A stretch of DNA of 64,000 nt. It comes from Comamonadaceae bacterium (GTDB lineage: Bacteria; Pseudomonadota; Gammaproteobacteria; Burkholderiales; Burkholderiaceae_C). Where the stretch lies: assembly GCA_947478725.1 (NCBI GenBank), contig CANJWZ010000001.1:124001-188000 (forward strand), written 5' to 3'. The number at the start of each line of letters is the position of its first letter. Position 1 is the first letter of the stretch. This document shows, one piece after another, positions 25,887 to 35,144 of the stretch. Position numbers and translations under genes: made by a program. The notes under the pieces were generated by a model. The model had not been told where the DNA came from. It saw only the letters and a list, made by a program, of their open reading frames with translations, and ran no database searches.

Positions 25887-27037
25887 GTCTGCACCAGCCT
25901 CTTGGCCTTGGCAATCGACATCAGCATACCCACCGCCAGGCCCAGCGTGACCATGGCCGTACCGCCATAGCTGATGAAAGGCAGCGGCACACCCACCACC
26001 GGCAAAATGCCGCTGACCATGCCCATGTTGACAAACGCGTAGGTGAAAAAGATCATCGTGATCGCGCCGGCCAGCAAGCGTGAAAACAGGGTGGGTGCCT
26101 CCATGGCAATGAGCATGCCGCGCAAGATCAAAAAGAGAAATCCAGCAATCAGCAGCAGATTGCCGGCAAGGCCAAACTCCTCTGAGAAAGCGGCAAAGAT
26201 GAAGTCGGTGGTGCGCTCGGGAATAAATTCAAGATGCGTCTGCGTGCCGGCCATGAAGCCCTTGCCAAACAGCCCGCCCGAGCCAATCGCGATCATCCCC
26301 TGAATGATGTGAAAGCCCTTGCCCAGCGGGTCGCGCGAGGGGTCAAGCAGGGTACAGATGCGCTGCTGCTGGTAATCATGCAGTATTGGCCAGCGCACGC
26401 CATCAGCGCACAAGGCGGGCTCAAACCACACCACCAGAAAGATACCGACCAGTCCCAGCACCACAGGCGGCACGATCAGCTTCCAGCTTAAACCAGCAAA
26501 AAAAATCACCGCCAGCCCGGCGGCCAGCACCAAGAGCGCGGTTCCCAGGTCGGGCTGCTTCATGATGAGGGCCACAGGAACGACCAGCAGCAAGGCGGCC
26601 ACGATGTAGTCCAGCGAGCGAAGTTGGCCTTCCCGCTTTTGAAACCACCAAGCCAGCATCAAGGGCATGGCGATTTTCAAAATTTCGCTGGGCTGAATCA
26701 CAATGCCGACATTGAGCCAGCGGCGTGCGCCCTTTTTGGTGATGCCAAAGATCGCCGCAGCGACCAGCAGCGCCACGCCAAGAACATACAGCGGCACGGC
26801 CAGCGTCATCAGCCGCTGAGGCGGGATTTGCGCCACCACAAACATGATGAAACCCGCAATCAGCATGTTGCGGCCATGGTCCACGAAGCGGCTGCCATGG
26901 TCAAAGCCCGACGAATACATGATCAAAAGGCCAGCGCTGGCCAGCAGGAACACCGCAAACGCCAGCGGGCCATCAAAGCCGCTCAGCAGCGGCGCAGCAC
27001 GCTTGAACAGCGAGGGTTTGTCGAAAACAGCGGCCAT
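25883..27037 (-). CDS. rodA: Rod shape-determining glycosyltransferase RodA (MrdB)
   Basis: SEDS-family peptidoglycan polymerase of the elongasome, partner of PBP2. The 384 residues have about ten membrane helices. SEDS features include LIMYSSGFDHGSRFVDHGRNM, ARRWLNVGIVIQPSEILKIAMPLMLAWW, the catalytic-loop Asp in MKQPDLGTALL, and FVNMGMVSGILPVVGVPLPFISYGGTA. The gene for PBP2 (mrdA) is not in view; in relatives it would lie upstream, but here the divergent RNB gene is 85 bases away. The dehydrogenase start overlaps its stop. Confidence 0.95.
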   Translation of the reverse strand: MAAVFDKPSLFKRAAPLLSGFDGPLAFAVFLLASAGLLIMYSSGFDHGSRFVDHGRNMLIAGFIMFVVAQIPPQRLMTLAVPLYVLGVALLVAAAIFGITKKGARRWLNVGIVIQPSEILKIAMPLMLAWWFQKREGQLRSLDYIVAALLLVVPVALIMKQPDLGTALLVLAAGLAVIFFAGLSWKLIVPPVVLGLVGIFLVVWFEPALCADGVRWPILHDYQQQRICTLLDPSRDPLGKGFHIIQGMIAIGSGGLFGKGFMAGTQTHLEFIPERTTDFIFAAFSEEFGLAGNLLLIAGFLFLILRGMLIAMEAPTLFSRLLAGAITMIFFTYAFVNMGMVSGILPVVGVPLPFISYGGTAMVTLGLAVGMLMSIAKAKRLVQT

Positions 27038-27122
27038 GCACGATTATCGGTCACTATCTTGCCTCACAGGGCTGATTACACTTGTCTCATCACCCTATTT
27101 CAGCGACGTAAAGGCTCCCATT

Positions 27123-29177
27123 TTGTTTGTATTGTTTGAAGAAGCCGGTAAGCATCTGGCCGGGCGGATTTTGTCGGAGGCTGACAGCTCGCTGCAAGTG
27201 GAGCTGGACTCGGGCAAGCGCATCAAGGTCAAAGCCGTCAATGCGCTTTTGAAGTTCGAAAAGCCCGCACCGGCCGAATTTGTCGCTGCTGCCCAAAAAT
27301 TAAGCGCTGACATCGAACTGGAACTGGCCTGGGAGTTTGCCAGCGAGGACGAGTTTGGTTTTGCTGACCTGGCGCGCGACTACTTCAGCCCGGACCCGGC
27401 CAAACCGGCCACGCTGGAGCAACAGGCGGCGGCACTGCTCAGGCTGTTTGATGCGCCGCATTACTTTCGCCGTGCAGGCAAAGGGCGTTTTAAGAAAGCT
27501 CCGCCGGAGATTTTGCAACTGGCGCTCAAGGCGATTGAAAAGAAGCAGCAAATCGCGCTGCAAATCACCGCTTGGGCTGACGAACTGGCCAAAGGCAGCT
27601 GCCCCGAGCCGATACGCGAGCAGTTGTACAAAATTCTTTTCAAGCCTGACAAGAACGCCGCCGAATACAAGGCCGTGGTGGAGGCCTCCAAATCCACCCA
27701 CATCGGCCCGCTGGACCTGCTGCAACAATCGGGCGCCATCTCGTCGCCGTACCAGTTTCATTACCAGCGCTTCTTGTTTGAAAACTTCCCCAAGGGCACA
27801 GGCTTTCCGGCAGTTCAGGCGCCGATGCACACGGAAGATTTGCCGCTGGCCAGCGTGCAGGCCTTTTCGATTGATGACTCCGCCACCACCGAGATTGATG
27901 ACGCCCTGTCGGTACGCGGCATCGGCACAGGCACCGTCACGCTGGGCATTCACATTGCCGCGCCAGGTCTGGCAGTGCAGCCTGGCAGCGCGGTAGATCA
28001 GTTGGGCCGGGCGCGTTTGTCCACGGTTTACATGCCGGGCTACAAGCTGACCATGCTGCCCGATGAGGTGGTGCAAAACTACACCCTGATGGCTGGGCGA
28101 AACTGCCCGGCCGTCTCGCTGTACGTGACGATGGATGAGGTCACATTCGAGATCAAATCAACCGCGACACAACTGGAACTGGTGCCGATCGCAGCCAACC
28201 TGCGGCACGATGTGCTGGACAGTACGTTCAATGAAGAATTTTTTAACGCTACAGAAAATATAGCTGCTCGCCATCAAATAGATTGGGCTACAGAGCTTAT
28301 TTATCTCCATGAGTTGGCCAAATACCTCAAGTCGCAGCGCGAAGTGGCGCGCGGCAAACCAGAAAACTTCAACCGGCCTGACTACAACTTCAAGCTCGAC
28401 AACCCCAGCGGGCAGGAGCCCCAAGGCAATGAGCAAGTCACCATCACCACGCGCCAGCGCGGGGCACCGCTGGACCTGATCGTGGCCGAGGCGATGATTC
28501 TGGCCAACAGCACCTGGGGCCAATGGCTGGCCGAGCTCGGCGTGCCGGGCATTTACCGCAGCCAGGCCAGCCTGGCACCCGGCGTGAAGGTGCGCATGGG
28601 CACCAAGGCACTCGCGCATGCCGGCCTGGGCGTGAAAAGCTACGCCTGGTCTACCTCGCCGCTGCGCCGCTACACCGACCTGGTGAACCAGTGGCAGATC
28701 ATCGCCTGCGTCAGGCACGGCCGCACCGCTGCACTGGTGGCGCCGTTCAAGCCGAAGGATGCGGAACTGTTTTCAATCATCTCGGGTTTTGATGCCGCCT
28801 ACGGCGCCTACAACGGCTACCAGAGCGGCATTGAGCGCTACTGGACGCTGAAGTATTTACAGCAAAAGGGCATCACCGAGCTGGTCGCTACCGCCTTCAA
28901 AGACAATCTGGTGCGTGCCGACGATCTGCCGCTGGTGCTGCCCGCCTCGGGGGCACTGGGCTTGCCACGCGGCGCCAGAGTGCGCGTCAAACTGGGGGAG
29001 ATTGACGAGATCACCTTAGACATTAGCAGCGCCGTGATGGAGCGGCTGGATGTGGTGGCCGACACGCCGGATGCGCCCGCCGACATGGACGATGACGAGG
29101 ATCTCTCTGCGGGTCCGATTGCTATTGCCGTCGATGTCAATGAAGGGCCTGAAGATGTCGCCACACCAGGCCACTGA
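27123..29177 (+). CDS. RNB-domain exoribonuclease (RNase II/R family)
   Basis: 3'-5' exoribonuclease. The likely start is TTG 27123 (MFVLFEEAGKHLAGRIL), with AAAGG nine bases before it, giving 684 residues; a longer frame upstream crosses the rodA promoter region. The RNB domain spans roughly residues 240-560: SIDDSATTEIDDALSV holds the metal-binding Asp residues, followed by GIHIAAPGL, MPGYKLTMLPDEVVQNYTL and STSPLRRYTDLVNQWQI. The protein is shorter than RNase R and lacks its basic tail. At 28248-28272 the gene contains a stretch like the short AT-rich repeats. Confidence 0.9.
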   Translation: MFVLFEEAGKHLAGRILSEADSSLQVELDSGKRIKVKAVNALLKFEKPAPAEFVAAAQKLSADIELELAWEFASEDEFGFADLARDYFSPDPAKPATLEQQAAALLRLFDAPHYFRRAGKGRFKKAPPEILQLALKAIEKKQQIALQITAWADELAKGSCPEPIREQLYKILFKPDKNAAEYKAVVEASKSTHIGPLDLLQQSGAISSPYQFHYQRFLFENFPKGTGFPAVQAPMHTEDLPLASVQAFSIDDSATTEIDDALSVRGIGTGTVTLGIHIAAPGLAVQPGSAVDQLGRARLSTVYMPGYKLTMLPDEVVQNYTLMAGRNCPAVSLYVTMDEVTFEIKSTATQLELVPIAANLRHDVLDSTFNEEFFNATENIAARHQIDWATELIYLHELAKYLKSQREVARGKPENFNRPDYNFKLDNPSGQEPQGNEQVTITTRQRGAPLDLIVAEAMILANSTWGQWLAELGVPGIYRSQASLAPGVKVRMGTKALAHAGLGVKSYAWSTSPLRRYTDLVNQWQIIACVRHGRTAALVAPFKPKDAELFSIISGFDAAYGAYNGYQSGIERYWTLKYLQQKGITELVATAFKDNLVRADDLPLVLPASGALGLPRGARVRVKLGEIDEITLDISSAVMERLDVVADTPDAPADMDDDEDLSAGPIAIAVDVNEGPEDVATPGH
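28248..28272 (+). repeat. Repeat-like segment inside the RNB gene
   Basis: GCTACAGAAAATATAGCTGC followed by TCGCC resembles the AT-rich dispersed short repeats (GCTAY..A-rich..GCTGCT) and encodes ATENIAA. It could be a repeat that entered the gene in frame; similarity is moderate. Confidence 0.35.
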
Positions 29178-29206
29178 CATACCGCTTTAAGCCTGATAAT
29201 TGAACC

Positions 29207-30055
29207 GTGAGAACCTTCAGCAGCCTGCAAATCGCCTTGGGAGCATCCGCTCTGTTGCATGCGGTGGTGCTGACGACCCGCTTTGTTGACCCACAAAGCT
29301 TTAACCGGGTCTTCAAAGACACGCCGCTTGAGGTGATCTTGGTCAACGCCAAGTCCAATGAAAAGCCCGACTTTGCCCAGGCCATTGCGCAAAGCAGTCT
29401 GGCCGGTGGCGGGCAGCTTGACAAAGGCCGGGCGACATCACCGCTGCCGCCTTCTGCATTGACCGACCTCGGCGATGCGGCAGAACATGCGCAAAAAAAA
29501 GTCGAAGCCATGCAGGAGCAGCAAACCCAGTTGCTGGCGCAAATCAAAAAACAGCTGGCCAGTCTGCCACCGCCTGAATCGACAGTGCCGAGCTACGACC
29601 TGGCACAGGCCGAGCGGGAAGAAAAGCGCAAGCAGATGATCAAAATTCTGGCGGAAATTGAAAAACGCATCGACGAAGAAAACGCGCGGCCGAAAAAACG
29701 CTACATCAGCCCCGCCACGCGTGAGGAGGTCTATGCCATTTACTACGACAGCCTGCGACGCAAGATTGAGGACCGTGGCACAAGCCACTTTCCTGAGCTG
29801 GCTGGTAAAAAGCTGTATGGCGAACTGACCATGATCGTGACGGTTAACTTTGACGGACGCATTCTGGCCACCGAGGTGGTGGAGACGTCGGGTAACCTGA
29901 CGCTGGACCGCCGCGCTCGAGCCATCGTCAAAGGCACCGGGCCGTTTGAAAAGTTCACCGACGCCATGCGGCGCAGGGCCGACCAGATCGTGGTGGTGTC
30001 ACGCTTTAAGTTCACGCGTGACGAAACGCTTGAAACCAGACTGACCGGTCGCTGA
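29207..30055 (+). CDS. TonB C-terminal-domain protein
   Basis: A 282-residue protein starting at GTG 29207 with an N-terminal membrane anchor (TFSSLQIALGASALLHAVVL), a coiled, charged middle (about 85-165, rich in Glu, Lys and Gln), and a C-terminal TonB-like domain (ELTMIVTVNFDGRILATEVVETSGN...LDRRARAIVK). This is the betaproteobacterial TonB-like gene found next to RNB exonuclease and mtgA genes. No exbB or exbD lies nearby, so an energy-transducing role is uncertain; it may instead link envelope layers. Confidence 0.85.
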   Translation: MRTFSSLQIALGASALLHAVVLTTRFVDPQSFNRVFKDTPLEVILVNAKSNEKPDFAQAIAQSSLAGGGQLDKGRATSPLPPSALTDLGDAAEHAQKKVEAMQEQQTQLLAQIKKQLASLPPPESTVPSYDLAQAEREEKRKQMIKILAEIEKRIDEENARPKKRYISPATREEVYAIYYDSLRRKIEDRGTSHFPELAGKKLYGELTMIVTVNFDGRILATEVVETSGNLTLDRRARAIVKGTGPFEKFTDAMRRRADQIVVVSRFKFTRDETLETRLTGR

Positions 30056-30074
30056 AAATGGCTCTGAGAACCGC

Positions 30075-30809
30075 ATGAAAGCCATCTCTCGCCTGCTCCT
30101 TCTGGTTTTTTTGGCAGGCTTGTCATTGCAGCTTTACTTTGTGGGTCGCATTGCCCTGATGGCCCTCGTTGACCCCGAATCGACCGCCTTCGAACGCTCG
30201 GCGATCTACAGCGTGACCACCCAAACAGGCAACCTGAAGTGGCGCCAGCAGTGGCGGCCCTACAAGGACATCTCTGACGACCTCAAGCGCGCTGTGATTG
30301 CATCTGAAGATGCCAGCTTTACCGAGCATGATGGCGTTGATCTGGAAGCGCTTGAGAAGGCCTGGGATAAAAATGCCAAGGCTGAGAAAAGGGTGCAGCA
30401 GACCGCTAAAAAACCCAACGGCAAGCCTGTCAAACCAGCCAAAATTGTGGGTGGCTCCACCATCACGCAGCAGTTGGCAAAAAACCTTTTCCTGTCCGGC
30501 GAGCGCACGCTGCTCCGCAAGGGCCAAGAACTGGTGATCACCCTGATGCTTGAAAAGCTGCTCAGCAAAGAACGCATTCTGGAAATCTACCTGAACAGCG
30601 TTGAATGGGGCGAAGGCGTTTTTGGCGCTGAAGCCGCCGCGCAGCACTACTACCGCAAAAGCGCAGCGACGCTCAGCACCTACGAGGCCGCCCGCCTGGC
30701 CGTGATGTTGCCGCGCCCCAAGTATTTTGAAACCCGCCCGAACTCGGGCTATTTGTCATCGCGTGCCAACACGATTGTTGCGCGCATGAGCGGGGTGGAG
30801 CTGCCATGA
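30075..30809 (+). CDS. mtgA: Monofunctional biosynthetic peptidoglycan transglycosylase MtgA
   Basis: Inner-membrane glycosyltransferase (GT51) that polymerises lipid II without a transpeptidase domain. The 244 residues have one N-terminal helix (LLLLVFLAGLSLQLYFVG), then the GT51 motifs: AVIASEDASFTEHDGVD with catalytic Glu, GGSTITQQLAKNLFLSGERT, and KERILEIYLNSVEWGEGVFGAEAAAQHYY. It lies 19 bases after the TonB-like gene. In related genomes I remember aroE sits between these two genes; here it does not. Confidence 0.95.
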   Translation: MKAISRLLLLVFLAGLSLQLYFVGRIALMALVDPESTAFERSAIYSVTTQTGNLKWRQQWRPYKDISDDLKRAVIASEDASFTEHDGVDLEALEKAWDKNAKAEKRVQQTAKKPNGKPVKPAKIVGGSTITQQLAKNLFLSGERTLLRKGQELVITLMLEKLLSKERILEIYLNSVEWGEGVFGAEAAAQHYYRKSAATLSTYEAARLAVMLPRPKYFETRPNSGYLSSRANTIVARMSGVELP

Positions 30810-30985
30810 TGGCGAAAATCATGGGCCTGTTCCTTTTAGGCATCACCAACTGGGGCACAGAGGGCAAGTCCGTCACCGGAGGCAGTGGCCTGCTGGGCCG
30901 TGTCGATGCGCTGTGCTTTGCTGCACCCGTTTTTTTATTCTGTACGATGGTATTTTGGTCTCTAAATCAGCCTCTAGACCAATGA
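30806..30985 (+). CDS. Small putative membrane protein overlapping the mtgA end
   Basis: A 59-residue frame whose ATG overlaps the mtgA stop as ATGA, ending TGA at 30985. The product starts MMAKIMGLFLLGITNWG and has a second hydrophobic stretch, ALCFAAPVFLFCTMVFW. I recognise no family. The overlap supports coupled translation, but the frame could be chance; the following bases include a dispersed repeat. Confidence 0.3.
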   Translation: MMAKIMGLFLLGITNWGTEGKSVTGGSGLLGRVDALCFAAPVFLFCTMVFWSLNQPLDQ

Positions 30986-30995
30986 CTACCTGTAC

Positions 30996-31017
30996 AAGCA
31001 GCTCCTAAGTCAATAGC
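30996..31017 (-). repeat. Dispersed short repeat, copy d
   Basis: On the minus strand it reads GCTATTGACTTAGGAGCTGC followed by TT. It lies ten bases before ruvC and so may be transcribed in its leader. Confidence 0.55.
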
Positions 31018-31027
31018 AATTAAAGCC

Positions 31028-31546
31028 ATGCGTATTCTTGGTATCGACCCCGGTTTGCAAATCACTGGCTTTGGCCTGGTCGATATGGAAGGCCAGCAAC
31101 TCAGCTACGTCGCCAGTGGCACGATCAAAACCGCACATCTGGAAAAAAAAGACTTGCCGGGCCGCCTGAAGGTGCTGTTTGACGGCGTGCGTGAAGTCAC
31201 TGAGCGCTACCAGCCAGATTGCTCATCCGTCGAGATTGTTTTTGTCAACGTCAACCCGCAGTCCACCCTGCTGCTGGGCCAGGCACGAGGGGCCTGCATC
31301 ACGGCGCTGGTGTCGCTTGATTTGCCAGTCGCGGAGTACACCGCCCTGCAACTCAAGCAGGCCGTAGCAGGTTACGGCAAGGCTGGTAAGGCAGAGGTGC
31401 AGCAGATGGTGATGCGTTTGCTTAAGTTACGGACGCTGCCGGGCAAGGATGCGGCGGATGCACTGGGTCTGGCCATCACGCATGCCCACGCGCACGGTGC
31501 GCGGGCCATTTTGGCAGCTGCGCTAAAAAGCGCTAGGCGCTGCTAG
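31028..31546 (+). CDS. ruvC: Holliday junction resolvase RuvC
   Basis: Endonuclease that resolves four-way junctions made in recombination, acting with RuvAB. The 172 residues are normal length. Catalytic acidic residues are visible: Asp7 in MRILGIDPG, Glu69 in SSVEIVFVN, and Asp141 and Asp144 in [12 protein letters not shown]. ruvA and ruvB are not downstream; the accessory block begins right after this gene, which suggests the original neighbourhood was broken here. The 3' end is rich in AGCGCTAGGCGCTGC repeats. Confidence 0.96.
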   Translation: MRILGIDPGLQITGFGLVDMEGQQLSYVASGTIKTAHLEKKDLPGRLKVLFDGVREVTERYQPDCSSVEIVFVNVNPQSTLLLGQARGACITALVSLDLPVAEYTALQLKQAVAGYGKAGKAEVQQMVMRLLKLRTLPGKDAADALGLAITHAHAHGARAILAAALKSARRC

Positions 31547-31666
31547 AGCAGGCGTCTTCCATGAACCTGAAGCACACGCAAGATAAGGTTAAACAGTTGG
31601 CGTGCGGCGGATAAACCGCAACCCATACTCAGACAAGTCTGACGCGGGATGCTTTTGCGCGGGGCC

Positions 31667-32506
31667 TCAGTGGACCGCAGCGCACGTGGGCGCATAGTGG
31701 TGCCCACGCCAGACACTCCACTGAGAGAGGTACCAGTGGAGTAATTCGCGCTCGCAGCCGATGTTCAGGCGCTGATAAGCTCGTTTGCGATATGTCTTGA
31801 CGCTTTCCTCGCCGACACCCAGATCTAGGGAGATGCCTATCGATGACAGGCCATAAAGAATACGCGCGCAGACTTCCAGTTCGCGCCGTGGCAGCTCACT
31901 CCGGGCATGAAAGCAGTTCTCGATTTCTTGCAGATCTGTCAACGCTGTAGCAATGTTCGGTCGGGACATGAGCACGCTGACGTGCTTGGCCATCGCCGAC
32001 AGCAGTGTGTCTGAAAGGTCGGCCAACCGTTCTATGGCACCCGCCTTGAATTCGGGACTCGGATCGCTGCGCACCACGCTCAGCCCGAATTCGATGTTGT
32101 TGCGACGTCCACACACCACGACCCGGTCGCGCACCTGTGGGTAGATGTGAGGACGCAGGTCGTCGTAGCCCCGATCGTTGAGATCCACGTGGATCAGGCT
32201 GTCGCAGGCTGCGTCCACCCGGATGCGCGCCATGCTGAGAGCTGGATCCTTGCGCCAAAGACCCTCGCACACGTAGCGTTCAACCATACGCATTCGCGAT
32301 TGCGCAGGATCGAAACTGCTGAAGGCCAGGGCACTGATGGTGTCGCCGCCTAGCTGAAACGCTGCACAGTGGTCAGCGCCGCAAATGTCGTGTAACAGTC
32401 CGACAAGGCGTGAGCCGAACTGCTCGGTGCCGATTTCGTCGACCAAACCGGAAAGGCCGGACCTCTGGCGGACGGGATGTGCTCGCTGATGAATGGCCAT
32501 GCTCAT
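31667..32506 (-). CDS. LuxR-type transcriptional regulator
   Basis: A 279-residue regulator with an N-terminal sensor-like domain of no clear type (about 1-200) and a C-terminal LuxR helix-turn-helix (about 205-265): ELPRRELEVCARILYGLSSIGISLDLGVGEESVKTYRKRAYQRLNIG. The start at 32506 is set by TTGGAGGC just upstream. No autoinducer-binding motif or phosphoacceptor Asp was seen, so it is probably a solo regulator. Being at the edge of the catabolic block, it is the best candidate for controlling it, perhaps through the GTCCCC..GGGGAC palindromes. That link is inference. Confidence 0.85.
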   Translation of the reverse strand: MSMAIHQRAHPVRQRSGLSGLVDEIGTEQFGSRLVGLLHDICGADHCAAFQLGGDTISALAFSSFDPAQSRMRMVERYVCEGLWRKDPALSMARIRVDAACDSLIHVDLNDRGYDDLRPHIYPQVRDRVVVCGRRNNIEFGLSVVRSDPSPEFKAGAIERLADLSDTLLSAMAKHVSVLMSRPNIATALTDLQEIENCFHARSELPRRELEVCARILYGLSSIGISLDLGVGEESVKTYRKRAYQRLNIGCERELLHWYLSQWSVWRGHHYAPTCAAVH

Positions 32507-32638
32507 GGTTTGCCTCCAACCCTCCATCTATGAGCGCCCGGAATCGGGCGCGCGTGTGTGTGGGCTCAAGGTCATATTATGCTGAATCGGCGGGCCTCTT
32601 GTGCGCCGAAATCCGCTGGTGCAATCTGGTCTTGGGCC

Positions 32639-33343
32639 TCAGACCAAACGCCCCAGCGAAGGGTGAATCACAACGCCCGCAACGGGTGCCAGCAGGTTCA
32701 CCTCGGTGCGACCGAACAGCGGTTGTCCGAGACTGTGACGTTGCGTGGAGAAGGCCAGCTGCACCGCGCCAGTTGAGTCCATCGCCAGCCGGCCGCGCTG
32801 CCATGCAGCGGCGTCTGGCCATGCGTTGAACATCACTATCTGCGGCATGCCATAGCCGCTGACCATGTCGAAGATGCCCAGGTTGCGCGCGCCCTCTTTT
32901 CGCAGCGCGGGCAGCCATGTGCCGCCCAGAAACTCGTTGACTGCAGAATTTCGTCCAGGCGCGATTTGCTGCAAGATGATTTCATGCACTTCGCCGGCAC
33001 CCGTATCTGGTGCGGCGGTGACCGATTGCCAAGAGGCGTTTGCTTTGAGGAAGAACAGGTCGTGCCGCTCGATCATTTCATGCCCTGCATTCGTCTCAGC
33101 TCGCACCTTAGTCCATTGTGGATCTGCATAGAAGCTGGCCCAAGCCGCCTCGCGGTGCGCGAAGTCCCGATAGGCCAGCAGGTAGACGAAGCGCGGTGCA
33201 CCAGGGCCAGCCAGTGCGTTCCAGGCCCCAACGCATTGCACGCCGTGGCGGGCGAACAGCTCGGGCAACTTACCGGTAAAGCGTGCATTCGCATCTGCTG
33301 TGCGGCCGTGCGTTACTGCGTAAAAGCGCATCTCGTAGATCAT
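32639..33343 (-). CDS. NIPSNAP-family protein (two domains)
   Basis: A 234-residue protein with two alpha/beta-barrel-like NIPSNAP domains: MIYEMRFYAVTHGRT...FFLKA (1-105) and VHEIILQQIAPGRN...QHSLGQPLFG (about 115-215). NIPSNAP proteins are often found in aromatic and nitro-compound catabolic clusters in bacteria, but their activity is unclear. ATG 33343 overlaps the stop of the flavoprotein gene as ATGA, so the two are surely co-translated. A longer upstream frame adds 40 residues that belong to that gene in another frame. Confidence 0.87.
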   Translation of the reverse strand: MIYEMRFYAVTHGRTADANARFTGKLPELFARHGVQCVGAWNALAGPGAPRFVYLLAYRDFAHREAAWASFYADPQWTKVRAETNAGHEMIERHDLFFLKANASWQSVTAAPDTGAGEVHEIILQQIAPGRNSAVNEFLGGTWLPALRKEGARNLGIFDMVSGYGMPQIVMFNAWPDAAAWQRGRLAMDSTGAVQLAFSTQRHSLGQPLFGRTEVNLLAPVAGVVIHPSLGRLV

Positions 33344-35088
33344 GCGGGAACTCCAGTTTCCATGTGCATGGTTGTTTCCTGGGCCAGTGGCGTGTGGGGG
33401 TCGTGCGCAACCAGATGCTGGGCTGCCACGTAGGCAAAGGTGATGTTGGGCCCGTGCGTGCACCCGGCACTAGGGTAGAAACCACTGAACACGGAATTGA
33501 TGTCCAGGCCGCACGCGTAAAGCCCAGCAATAGGGTAGCCTTGCCCGTCAAGGACCTGAGCGCTGGTGTTCACCTGTAGGCCAACCAGAGTGCCGATGTC
33601 ACCGGGGTAGAGCCGTACAGCATAAAACGGTGCCTGCAGAATCTCGCCAAGGCAGGGGTTTGGGCCATGCTCCGCATCGCCCAGAGAACGGTTGTAGGCG
33701 TTACCGCCGCGACCGTGGTCCGGGTCGAATCCTAGCTTGGCTAGCTCATTATTGCGGGCCACGGTCTGTGCAAGCCCTTGAGGATCAATCTCCAGCTTGC
33801 GCGCGAGTTCGTCCAGAGTTGCTGCTTCGACCAGGTAGCCTGCGTCAACCATCGGCTTTACCGGATATGGAAAAGGCCGTGCCTGACCCATACCGTACCA
33901 GCGCAGAAAAGACGTATCAGCGATCAGGTAGGCCGGCACCGCCGAGCAGGTCTGCATCGCCTTGCCCACTTCGTGGTAGCTGGCCGATTCGTTCGTAAAT
34001 CTAAGGCCATGACCATCTACCATCACCGAGCCAGGCTTGCAACGGTCGAATGCTAGGTGCGGGTACTTGACGACGCTGCCATCGGGCTTTTTCAGAACCG
34101 AGACTGGGGTCAGGCATCCATTGGCCACATGCGTCTTGCCCAATTGACCCCCTTGCGCCAGTGCCATGTCCACGCCATCGCCGCTGTTGCCCGGAGGCAG
34201 CATGGACACATGCTCCTTCGCGAACGGCATGAGCATCTGGCGGTAGCGCTCGCTGGCCGAGACGCCACCGCTGGCCAGGATGACGCCGAGCCTGACTTGC
34301 AACTCCACGCTTTGACCTTCATGCGTGTAGACCACGGCTGCCATGCGCTTGCCGGCGCGCCTGAGTTCGTTGACGGGCGCGTTGCGCACCACCGTGACGC
34401 CCAGGTCCAACGCCGAGCGGTACAGGCGGGCGGCCAGCGCATTGCCGCGGATCAGTCGCGTGCCGCGCTTCCAGACCAGACGGTCGATCGCATAGCGGCA
34501 GACCAGCCGCACGCTGTGCTTCAGGGACGTCCAGCTCTTAAGCATGCGCTGAAGGTGGTACACGTCGGTCACATCAACCTGCATGCTGCCGAACACGGCC
34601 ATCTGGGGCAGCGGCAGCTGTAGCTCGGCCAGGTGTGCGCCCAGCTCGCGACCGTCGTAGGGCGGCACCATCACGCCGCGATGCGAAGTGGCCGAAGGGT
34701 TGTCGGGGTAGTAGTCCACGCCCGGATAGCTCATCAGGCGCGCGGCGCTGGTTTTCTTGTCGAGAAATTCGAATGCTGCGCTGCAGTTGGCAAGGAACGC
34801 ATCCACCTTTTCCTGCTCGATATTCTCGCCTAGCACCGAGGCGATGTAGCGCCGGGCTTTCTCAGGGCTGTCGTCGATACCGGCGGCGGCCATCAGGTGA
34901 TTGTTCGGCACCCAGGCGACACCACCCGACCAGGCCGAAGTTCCGCCAACAAGGCTGGTCTTTTCAAGGAGTACAACGTTCTTGCCTGCAGCCGCTGCCA
35001 CGATGGCCGCCGTCAGGCCTGCGGCACCGGAGCCCACGACCACGACGTCGGCGCTGGTGGGCAGCGGCTTGTCAGCCTCTTTGTTCAT
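33340..35088 (-). CDS. FAD-dependent dehydrogenase, 3-ketosteroid Delta1-dehydrogenase/fumarate reductase flavoprotein family
   Basis: A 582-residue flavoprotein with an N-terminal Rossmann motif DVVVVGSGAAGLTAAIVAAAAG, LLEKTSLVGGTSAWSGGVAW, and a C-terminal FAD segment ending LYACGLDINSVFSGFYPSAGCTHGPNI. KstD-type enzymes remove hydrogens next to a ring ketone, and related flavoproteins reduce enoates. The real substrate is unknown. The start is ATG 35088 (MNKEADKPLPTSAD). A GTCCCC..GGGGAC palindrome lies 57-73 bases upstream. It forms an operon with the NIPSNAP gene. Confidence 0.87.
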   Translation of the reverse strand: MNKEADKPLPTSADVVVVGSGAAGLTAAIVAAAAGKNVVLLEKTSLVGGTSAWSGGVAWVPNNHLMAAAGIDDSPEKARRYIASVLGENIEQEKVDAFLANCSAAFEFLDKKTSAARLMSYPGVDYYPDNPSATSHRGVMVPPYDGRELGAHLAELQLPLPQMAVFGSMQVDVTDVYHLQRMLKSWTSLKHSVRLVCRYAIDRLVWKRGTRLIRGNALAARLYRSALDLGVTVVRNAPVNELRRAGKRMAAVVYTHEGQSVELQVRLGVILASGGVSASERYRQMLMPFAKEHVSMLPPGNSGDGVDMALAQGGQLGKTHVANGCLTPVSVLKKPDGSVVKYPHLAFDRCKPGSVMVDGHGLRFTNESASYHEVGKAMQTCSAVPAYLIADTSFLRWYGMGQARPFPYPVKPMVDAGYLVEAATLDELARKLEIDPQGLAQTVARNNELAKLGFDPDHGRGGNAYNRSLGDAEHGPNPCLGEILQAPFYAVRLYPGDIGTLVGLQVNTSAQVLDGQGYPIAGLYACGLDINSVFSGFYPSAGCTHGPNITFAYVAAQHLVAHDPHTPLAQETTMHMETGVPA

Positions 35089-35144
35089 TGTTGTCCCATG
35101 TGATGCAACACAACGCACCATAGCGCAGCCCGCAGAGCACGTCT

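Noticed and set aside
32536..32553. GCGCCC..GGGCGC dyad near the LuxR-type gene as a further operator
   Set aside because: It does not fit the GTCCCC..GGGGAC pattern, and a dyad of this type is easily found in GC-rich DNA.
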